The notes below the pieces were generated by a model. That model worked only from the letters and a program-made list of their open reading frames with translations, was not told where the DNA came from and ran no database searches. From NCBI GenBank assembly GCA_027067085.1, contig JAMOMM010000466.1, forward strand, positions 1 through 6,791: a stretch of 6,791 nucleotides of DNA. Direction: 5' to 3'. A program made the position numbers and the translations under genes. This document shows, in pieces, positions 1-4,503 of this stretch (the first letter of the stretch is position 1; every line of letters starts with the position of its first letter). The DNA comes from Hyphomicrobiales bacterium. Its GTDB lineage: Bacteria; Pseudomonadota; Alphaproteobacteria; Rhizobiales; Aestuariivirgaceae.

Positions 1-1
1 T

Positions 2-1555
2 GATATTAACTCTGGTAAATCAACGCGCGAACATTCAATTGAGAATACGGCTCTAAATACCAACCTTGAAGCATCGGTTGAAATCGCACGTCAATTGCGC
101 TTGCGCGATTTGGCAGGCCTTGTGGTCATCGATTTTATCGACATGGAAGAGCGCCGAAATAACCGCGCTGTTGAACGCAAACTCAAAGATGCGTTGAAAG
201 CAGACCGCGCCCGTATTCAGGTTGGACGCATTTCTCACTTTGGCTTGATGGAAATGTCTCGTCAGCGTATGCGCCAGTCTATGCTTGAAGGCACAACGCA
301 GCCGTGCCCACATTGTGAAGGCACAGGACTTATCCGTTCATTGTCTTCAAGTGCACTTTCTGTTTTGCGTGATATTGAAGATCATTTAATCAATCGAAAA
401 CCTGAAAACTTACGAGTTAGCAGCCATCGTGAGGTGGCGTGTTTCATTCTCAATGAAAAGCGCGATCACTTGGTTGCGATTGAACAGGCCTATGGCATCA
501 GAATCTTTATTGATCCTTCTGATACAATTTCAGGATCTGATTGTGAGATTTCGCGTAATGGTGCGGCACCGGTGAGTGGCAAAAAAGCTCAGTCAACGCC
601 ATCAAATGGTCAATCGCGTAACAAGCAACAAAACAATAGGCAGAACAAACAACAAAACAACCAACAACCATCTCAGCAATCTGCTCAACAGACCTCAAAA
701 GATGATAATGGTCCAAGCGATGAGAAGGTTGATGAAGAAAAAACTGACGGTCGTAATAAACGCCGAAGACGTCGTCGCGGTCGTCGTTCAAAACGCGGCG
801 CAAGTGATGAAAACGCAACGGTAGAAAACGCTCAAGATCAAAACGGCAATGAAGAGAGCCGCGATGATAATAATGATAAGGGTGAAAACACCTCGACACC
901 TGAAGCAGCAAAAATTGCGCAGGGCGAAAGTGACGCTGCAACGTCAGACCAAAGCGCAGCTGAACAAAGCTCAACTGATGAGACGGCCGAGAAACCGAAA
1001 AAGCGCCCTCGTAAGCGTACGAGAAAACCACGCAAAAAAGCGGAAGATAGCGCGGAAGGAACTGTGCAAAACGCGGCACAAGAACCTGCCCAAGAACCAT
1101 CTTCTGCAGAAACGTCGAAATCTGACGATGCGGATTTGGATGATAAAACGGATGATAAAAAGCCAGCTAAAAAGGCCAGAAAGCCAAGAAAACGAGCGCG
1201 TAAAAAGGTCGATGCTAGCGATGCTGAAAAACCATCAGATGAAACTGCAAAGTCTTCATCCGATGATGTAACTGCAGATGAAGCGCCAAAAAAACCAGTT
1301 AAGAAAGCAAGGAAACCACGCAAAAAAGCTGCCAAATCCGCAAAGTCAGGCGATAAGTCCAGTGGAGAGATAAGTGGAGAGACAAGCGGTGCAGCAAGTG
1401 GAGACAAAACTGAAACGGCGCCTGAAACGAAAGCAAATTCTGCTAGCAAAGCGCCAGAAGTGAAAGAGGAAAAGCCAAAAAGTAATTGGAAACCTCCACA
1501 AGAAACCACAACGACGACAACTAGCCCTGCCAAAAAAGGTTGGTGGAGTTCGTAA
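2..1555 (+). CDS. rne: Ribonuclease E, C-terminal part (5' end outside window)
   Basis: RNase E is the endonuclease that starts mRNA decay and processes rRNA and tRNA precursors, and it scaffolds the RNA degradosome. The visible 517 residues open with DINSGKSTRE; its Asp aligns with E. coli Asp303 and its Asn with Asn305. The second Mg2+-binding Asp (E. coli Asp346) is visible residue 44, in VIDFIDME. The Zn-link motif CPHCEGTG has its cysteines at visible residues 102 and 105 (codons 305 and 314). A small C-terminal catalytic-half domain follows to about residue 185. The rest is low complexity: a Gln/Asn-rich tract (about 202-233), an Arg-rich block (about 251-265), then three Lys/Arg blocks separated by Asp/Glu/Ser-rich spacers. 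The protein ends KKGWWSS, matching the GWW motif that binds PNPase in Caulobacter. Tandem in-frame stops TAA TAG close the gene. Roughly 300 or more N-terminal residues (S1 domain, 5' sensor) lie upstream of the window. Identity is secure; the function of the tail is inferred. Confidence 0.97.
   Translation, partial: DINSGKSTREHSIENTALNTNLEASVEIARQLRLRDLAGLVVIDFIDMEERRNNRAVERKLKDALKADRARIQVGRISHFGLMEMSRQRMRQSMLEGTTQPCPHCEGTGLIRSLSSSALSVLRDIEDHLINRKPENLRVSSHREVACFILNEKRDHLVAIEQAYGIRIFIDPSDTISGSDCEISRNGAAPVSGKKAQSTPSNGQSRNKQQNNRQNKQQNNQQPSQQSAQQTSKDDNGPSDEKVDEEKTDGRNKRRRRRRGRRSKRGASDENATVENAQDQNGNEESRDDNNDKGENTSTPEAAKIAQGESDAATSDQSAAEQSSTDETAEKPKKRPRKRTRKPRKKAEDSAEGTVQNAAQEPAQEPSSAETSKSDDADLDDKTDDKKPAKKARKPRKRARKKVDASDAEKPSDETAKSSSDDVTADEAPKKPVKKARKPRKKAAKSAKSGDKSSGEISGETSGAASGDKTETAPETKANSASKAPEVKEEKPKSNWKPPQETTTTTTSPAKKGWWSS
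992..1345 (+). repeat. Three basic repeat blocks in the RNase E tail (RKPRK core)
   Basis: Three Lys/Arg/Pro-rich blocks lie at 992-1042, 1157-1207 and 1289-1345. Each carries the core (A/T)RKPRK(K/R)A. The cores start 52 and then 44 residues apart and are separated by acidic, Ser/Ala-rich spacers. The first and third also share a 17-nt identical stretch (1025-1041 and 1313-1329), consistent with internal duplication of the coding sequence. A separate Arg-rich block lies upstream at 752-796. In this family such blocks are RNA-binding and charge-patterning segments; that role is inferred here. Confidence 0.8.
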
Positions 1556-1584
1556 TAGTTACGGTCACAAACAAGAAAAGCCCG

Positions 1585-1691
1585 CTAGAGTCTGTCATGT
1601 TTTAATTGAACCAGGACCTTGATAAGAAATTGCGGATAATTCTGCGTTTCATGTTGTGTTTGTGATTCAAACAAAACATGAAACGCTCTAG
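1585..1691. mobile_element. MITE-like / mosaic palindromic element with CTAG flanks
   Basis: The segment 1589-1687 (99 bp) is flanked by direct CTAG copies at 1585-1588 and 1688-1691. Including the flanks, its ends form imperfect 28-bp inverted repeats: 1585-1612 read on the minus strand matches 1664-1691 at 22 of 28 positions, sharing AAAACATGA and CTCTAG. It sits inside an otherwise perfect terminator hairpin, and deleting one CTAG plus the 99 bp rebuilds that hairpin. No open reading frame is present, so it would be non-autonomous. A 4-bp CTAG duplication fits the YTAR-type targets of IS5-group elements. Alternatively it could be a RIME-like intergenic mosaic repeat, a type known from rhizobia. 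Family membership cannot be decided without a genome search. Confidence 0.55.
1644..1686. repeat. Strong stem-loop within the intergenic element
   Basis: Arms 1644-1655 (GCGTTTCATGTT) and 1675-1686 pair over 12 bp. After one G-A mismatch, arms 1657-1662 and 1668-1673 pair over 6 more, leaving a 5-nt loop TGATT (1663-1667). This is the right half of the palindromic element. The sequence CATGTTTT at 1596-1603 can pair with 1673-1680 instead, so two folds compete. Confidence 0.8.
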
Positions 1692-1761
1692 TGTTAAACT
1701 AGCGGGCTTTTTTTATGCATATTTTACTTTTCAGCCGTAAGTTGCCTGCATCAACGTTTAT

Positions 1762-2280
1762 TTATTCACTGCGCGGTTTTGCGCCAGTTCCATTGGGCGC
1801 ATAGGGCGGGTTCGCTGGTTCGTCATACCCAAAAGACTGGTCTGGTTGAGCGTATGATGACGCTGTTGGCACTTCAGGCTCGCTATAAGCCTCATTCAAA
1901 GGGTTCTCAACGCGGTGAATTTTACCGTCGATAAAGGCACCATTCTCAATTGAGATTGTTTCGTTCCGCACATCACCTTGAACATGTGCGCCATTAAGTA
2001 TGTGCACATGAACAGCACGTATGGGACCAATAATTCGGCCTCGGACAATGACATCCTCAGCAACAACTTCGCCGTGAATAATACCATTTATATCGATAAC
2101 CGCGGCACGAGCGCTAACATGCCCGTTTACTTCGCCATCGATTTGCAGCTCGCCATTGGAAATCAAATTACCATCAATCACAACATCAGATGTGATAATT
2201 GACGGGCCAAGGTTTCCCCGCTTTGCGCGAGACGCTTTGCCTGACGGGTTACTTTTTTTGCGAAAGGGATTGAAAATCAT
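1762..2280 (-). CDS. Bactofilin (polymer-forming cytoskeletal protein, DUF583)
   Basis: Bactofilins self-assemble without nucleotides into membrane-bound filaments that localise cell-wall enzymes. The 172-residue product has a short N-terminus, MIFNPFRKK, a basic linker to about residue 27, a core at about 28-122, and a Pro/Ser/Glu-rich disordered tail to residue 172. The core has the short repeats (IDGxL, IDGEV, INGxIHGEV, ENGAFIDGKI) that build the right-handed beta-helix. I chose the ATG at 2280 because GGAAAG lies 6 nt upstream and the hydrophobic-basic N-terminus resembles bactofilin membrane-targeting peptides. An in-frame ATG at 2322 would add 14 residues but has no clear ribosome site. 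The gene overlaps the M23 peptidase gene by 32 bp (74 bp from the upstream start), suggesting one transcript and translational coupling. The pair matches the bactofilin-LmdC morphogenesis module described in stalked budding alphaproteobacteria. Confidence 0.93.
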   Translation of the reverse strand: MIFNPFRKKSNPSGKASRAKRGNLGPSIITSDVVIDGNLISNGELQIDGEVNGHVSARAAVIDINGIIHGEVVAEDVIVRGRIIGPIRAVHVHILNGAHVQGDVRNETISIENGAFIDGKIHRVENPLNEAYSEPEVPTASSYAQPDQSFGYDEPANPPYAPNGTGAKPRSE

Positions 2281-3640
2281 TTCTTGCTTTCCAAAAACGA
2301 GAGGGGTTGGTGGGGCGGCCATTTACCCGAGTTTCATAATGAAGGTGGGCACCTGTACTGCGCCCAGAGTTGCCAAGCAAGCCAACTGCTTGGCCTGTCT
2401 TAACATATTGGCCTTTTTTAACTAAAATTTTTGCCATGTGAGCATACCGAGTTTCAATGCCATTGGCGTGTTTAATCTTAACCATGCGACCATAGCCACC
2501 ACCCCAGCCCGCATAGATCACTAATCCTGGAGCAGGGTTTTTAATTTTAGCGCGGTAAGGGGCTTTTATATCAATACCAGTATGCATGGCAGCAACGCGG
2601 CGAAATGGATCACGGCGTAAACCAAACCGACTAGAAATCCGTTTGATGTTTTTAATGGGTATGGCCAACGGCAATTTTTTGGATTGTTGGCGAAGAAGCT
2701 TCATTTTGTTCAGAGCGGTGATAGCTTTTTTTAACCGCTCTGCAACCATTGTAGGTTCAGATTGCAATGACGAGGCTGCAATGAAAGGTCCACCGACACT
2801 ATCAGCAGTGGCAAGTTTTGCCGTCTTTAATATCTGTTCCGGGTTTACCCCAAGTCGGCGGAAAATTTTCCCAGTATTCTTTGTTTTTGCTATGGCATAA
2901 ACCGCCACTTCATCGAGCAGTTTCATTTGCAAAGTATCAAAACCAGTCATGTCTTTACGAAGTTCTGCTAGCGGCGCAAGAATTTCTTTTTTGGTTGTGA
3001 AAACAGAAGCATACTTTTGAGCATAAGTGAGTTCGTTAAAATTACTTTTGCCAGCCTGATTTGGGGCAAAGCTTTGTTTGCCATTACGACCCTTGTTTGA
3101 CTTTCCATTTGTAAATCCACCGTTGTAGCTGTTACTTTGACCATCATTATTATCATTGTTTGTACTGGTGTTTTGTTTGCTCGGTAGGGGTAAAACAGAT
3201 TTTACTGGCATCCACCCTTGGCGGAAAAATCCGCTTAATCTATTGTGGCGCTCGACAAGAGATTGGTATTGGCGGTGTACTTTGTCAACTTCGCCAAGAT
3301 AGCCCTTTTGGTCGAGTAGGAGCTTTGCATTCAACTGATCTATTTGTTTGCGTAAGTCGGCAATTCGGTCTTCATGGTTTAATTTGTTTTGATAAATTCG
3401 GCGTTCTTTTACCGCAATTAACTCATCTTTGAAGGTGACATTGATGGAGGCAAACGCCAGCCAAAAGAAACTTGTTAAAACAACAAATAGCCCCACTACT
3501 AGCATATAGGGTTTAATCGTAATAAATTGAACTTCGCCGCGTGAACGAACATAAATTTGCCGCTCGCGGAACGCATGTGCAAGGCGGCCAAAAAAACCGC
3601 GCTTTGCAAGCTGCCTTTGCTGGGTGGATTTCCTATGCAT
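2249..3640 (-). CDS. Membrane-anchored M23 family peptidoglycan endopeptidase (LmdC-like)
   Basis: The product is predicted to be a zinc DD-endopeptidase cutting peptidoglycan cross-links in the periplasm. Of its 463 residues, 1-43 are basic and probably cytoplasmic. A single transmembrane helix lies at about 44-66, followed by a coiled coil at about 70-135, an Asn/Gly/Ser-rich linker at about 154-200, and a second helical region at about 205-320. The LytM/M23 domain spans about 335-450. All expected metal and catalytic residues are visible: HTGID gives His353 and Asp357, RYAHM gives His401, and HLHYE gives His432 and His434, so the enzyme should be active. The ATG at 3640 is the only plausible start before the membrane helix, although its ribosome site is poor (GAGG about 16 nt away). 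The bactofilin gene follows with an overlap. The cytoplasmic tail, membrane helix, coiled coil and M23 order is that of LmdC, which binds bactofilin BacA in Hyphomonas. The partnership here is inferred from architecture and gene order. Confidence 0.93.
   Translation of the reverse strand: MHRKSTQQRQLAKRGFFGRLAHAFRERQIYVRSRGEVQFITIKPYMLVVGLFVVLTSFFWLAFASINVTFKDELIAVKERRIYQNKLNHEDRIADLRKQIDQLNAKLLLDQKGYLGEVDKVHRQYQSLVERHNRLSGFFRQGWMPVKSVLPLPSKQNTSTNNDNNDGQSNSYNGGFTNGKSNKGRNGKQSFAPNQAGKSNFNELTYAQKYASVFTTKKEILAPLAELRKDMTGFDTLQMKLLDEVAVYAIAKTKNTGKIFRRLGVNPEQILKTAKLATADSVGGPFIAASSLQSEPTMVAERLKKAITALNKMKLLRQQSKKLPLAIPIKNIKRISSRFGLRRDPFRRVAAMHTGIDIKAPYRAKIKNPAPGLVIYAGWGGGYGRMVKIKHANGIETRYAHMAKILVKKGQYVKTGQAVGLLGNSGRSTGAHLHYETRVNGRPTNPSRFWKARNDFQSLSQKK
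2281..2292 (-). promoter_or_regulatory. Ribosome binding site deciding the bactofilin start
   Basis: GGAAAG on the minus strand (2292-2287) is followed by a 6-nt spacer and the ATG at 2280. It lies inside the end of the M23 peptidase coding sequence. The 20 bases before the alternative ATG at 2322 hold no purine-rich match of this quality, so the downstream start is preferred. Confidence 0.6.
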
Positions 3641-3783
3641 TATGCCCGCGACCGTCCCTCAAAAAAGCCACATGGCTCAATACTAGTGCAATTGTATCCG
3701 AATAAAAATTCAGTTAATTGCAAAACTCTCTTACAATTCTCACCAAAAAGTGACAATTTTTTGATTAGGTGCAATTTCCCAGA

Positions 3784-3811
3784 TTTATAGCATAAAATTA
3801 CCATCTGTCAC
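3784..3811 (-). promoter_or_regulatory. Candidate promoter for the M23 peptidase-bactofilin operon
   Basis: On the minus strand, GTGACA (3811-3806) and TATAAA (3789-3784) are separated by 16 nt, a reasonable housekeeping-type promoter starting near 3777. This would leave a leader of about 137 nt before the peptidase ATG. A second -10-like TACAAT (3696-3691) lies closer but lacks a good -35. No terminator is visible between bcp and this site, so readthrough from bcp is also possible. The 184-bp gap 3641-3824 otherwise holds nothing I can name. Confidence 0.4.
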
Positions 3812-3824
3812 TGAATTTGCGGGT

Positions 3825-4295
3825 TCATAAAGCCTTTGCCGCCTCTAAAACAGCGTCTACATGGTCTTTGACTTTAACTTTATGCCAAATTTGGGCAATG
3901 GTGCCATCCGTATTGATGAGAATTGTAGTGCGAACAATGCCCATATATTCCCGTCCATACATGGTCTTTTTCACCCACACGCCATAGTTTTTAAGCGTTT
4001 CTAATTCTGGGTCTGCTGCCAACGCAACGGAAAGGCTATGCTTAGAAACAAAATTGTCATGGCGTTTTACCGTATCTGCTGACATGCCCAAAATTTGGGT
4101 GTTTGCATCCAAGAACATTTGTTTTGCCTCGCTAAAGGCAATTGCTTCTTTGGTACAGCCTGGTGTGTTGTCTTTTGGATAGAAGAAAATAACCAGCTTT
4201 TCACCGGCATAGTCGGCAAGGCTTACCGTCTCACCTCCATCGCGCGGTAGGGAAAATGAAGGGGCTTGTTGGCCCAGTTTAAGTATCTCGTTCAT
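3825..4295 (-). CDS. bcp: Thioredoxin-dependent thiol peroxidase, Bcp/PrxQ-type peroxiredoxin
   Basis: The enzyme reduces hydrogen peroxide and organic hydroperoxides in the cytoplasm through a peroxidatic cysteine. The 156-residue length is typical of Bcp. The active-site motif PKDNTPGC gives Pro40, Thr44 and Cys47, and Arg122 in GIVRTT is the conserved active-site arginine. Cys47 is the only cysteine. E. coli Bcp has a second cysteine five residues downstream, but here that position is Ile52, so the protein should work by a 1-Cys mechanism with an external thiol. This appears to be shared with other rhizobial homologues. The ATG at 4295 has AAAGG 9 nt upstream (4309-4305). The gene is divergent from the AsmA-like gene and upstream of, in the same direction as, the M23 peptidase gene, with a 184-bp gap that argues against tight coupling. 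Confidence 0.95.
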   Translation of the reverse strand: MNEILKLGQQAPSFSLPRDGGETVSLADYAGEKLVIFFYPKDNTPGCTKEAIAFSEAKQMFLDANTQILGMSADTVKRHDNFVSKHSLSVALAADPELETLKNYGVWVKKTMYGREYMGIVRTTILINTDGTIAQIWHKVKVKDHVDAVLEAAKAL

Positions 4296-4322
4296 GGTTT
4301 CACGCCTTTAAATCCGTATGCA

Positions 4323-4353
4323 AATATATTTTTGATGCTAACAACCATCACAA
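4323..4353 (-). promoter_or_regulatory. Candidate bcp promoter
   Basis: On the minus strand, TTGTGA (4353-4348) and TATATT (4328-4323) are separated by 19 nt, about 30 nt upstream of the bcp ATG. The boxes are acceptable but the spacing is long. No OxyR-like palindrome was recognised. Confidence 0.3.
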
Positions 4354-4372
4354 TTGAAATCTAGGCCAATTT

Positions 4373-4404
4373 TTGCCACATCTGTTTGCAAAAAAAGCTA
4401 TAAT
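4373..4404 (+). promoter_or_regulatory. Candidate promoter for the AsmA-like gene
   Basis: A perfect -10 hexamer TATAAT lies at 4399-4404. The best -35 match, TTGCCA (4373-4378), is 20 nt away, longer than ideal, and positions 17 nt upstream hold no good match. Transcription would start near 4411, giving a leader of about 90 nt with two short stem-loops: 4421-4425 with 4461-4465 enclosing 4436-4441 with 4446-4451, and 4467-4470 with 4478-4481. The 205-bp region 4296-4500 contains no gene. Confidence 0.35.
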
Positions 4405-4488
4405 TAGATTCGAGGCGAGTGTCAGCGTTTGCGCGAATGAATTTCTTCATTTCTTAGTGTCTGACGGGTCCTTGGCAGACCACAGTTT

Positions 4489-4503
4489 AAGGGCGATATT
4501 TTG
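4489..4503 (+). promoter_or_regulatory. Ribosome binding site and TTG start of the AsmA-like gene
   Basis: AAGGG (4489-4493) sits 7 nt before TTG at 4501. The frame is open back to a TGA at 4462, with no ATG or GTG between that stop and 4501. The first in-frame ATG codons, at 4546 and 4582, lie within or at the end of the membrane helix, so TTG is the best start. Confidence 0.7.

Larger units (their letters stand above)
1576..1714. terminator. Bidirectional intrinsic terminator between rne and bactofilin, split by an insertion
   Basis: Perfect 13-bp inverted arms lie at 1576-1588 (AAAAGCCCGCTAG) and 1699-1711. On the plus strand the second arm runs into a seven-T tract (1708-1714), suiting rne termination. 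On the minus strand the other arm runs into TTTTCTTGTTT, suiting the bactofilin transcript. The arms are 110 nt apart, far more than usual. Removing 103 bp (1589-1691) would leave a 7-nt loop, TGTTAAA, and a classic terminator. The outer stem can probably still form because an inner hairpin (1644-1686) brings the arms closer, but the efficiency is unknown. Confidence 0.75.

Noticed and set aside
53..313. Minus-strand 86-codon open frame at the left end
   Set aside because: It is antisense to the highly conserved RNase E catalytic region and Zn-link.
507..1100. A 197-codon minus-strand open frame, and shorter plus-strand frames at 576-824 and 849-1271
   Set aside because: All lie within the RNase E coding sequence, have skewed His/Tyr/Arg or Met/Arg composition, and show no recognisable domain.
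992..1345. Spaced repeats in the rne tail considered as a CRISPR or tandem DNA array
   Set aside because: The similarity is mainly at protein level, spacing is unequal, the only exact DNA match noted is 17 nt in two copies, and the sequence is coding throughout.
838..1533. A 231-codon open frame on the minus strand, antisense to the RNase E tail, rich in Ala, Phe, Leu, Ser and Val
   Set aside because: It is the complement of Lys/Glu/Ser/Asp codons in the low-complexity tail, which naturally avoids stops. The plus-strand frame is continuous with the RNase E catalytic half and ends in the family's GWW motif.
1978..2425. Plus-strand open frames at 1978-2202 and 2156-2425
   Set aside because: They run antisense to the bactofilin and the end of the peptidase gene, both of which have clear family motifs on the minus strand.
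3661..3678. Minus-strand hairpin AGCC-ATGT-GGCT followed by six T residues, just upstream of the M23 peptidase gene, considered as an attenuator
   Set aside because: The stem is only 4 bp (5 with a G-U pair), too weak to call a terminator by eye.
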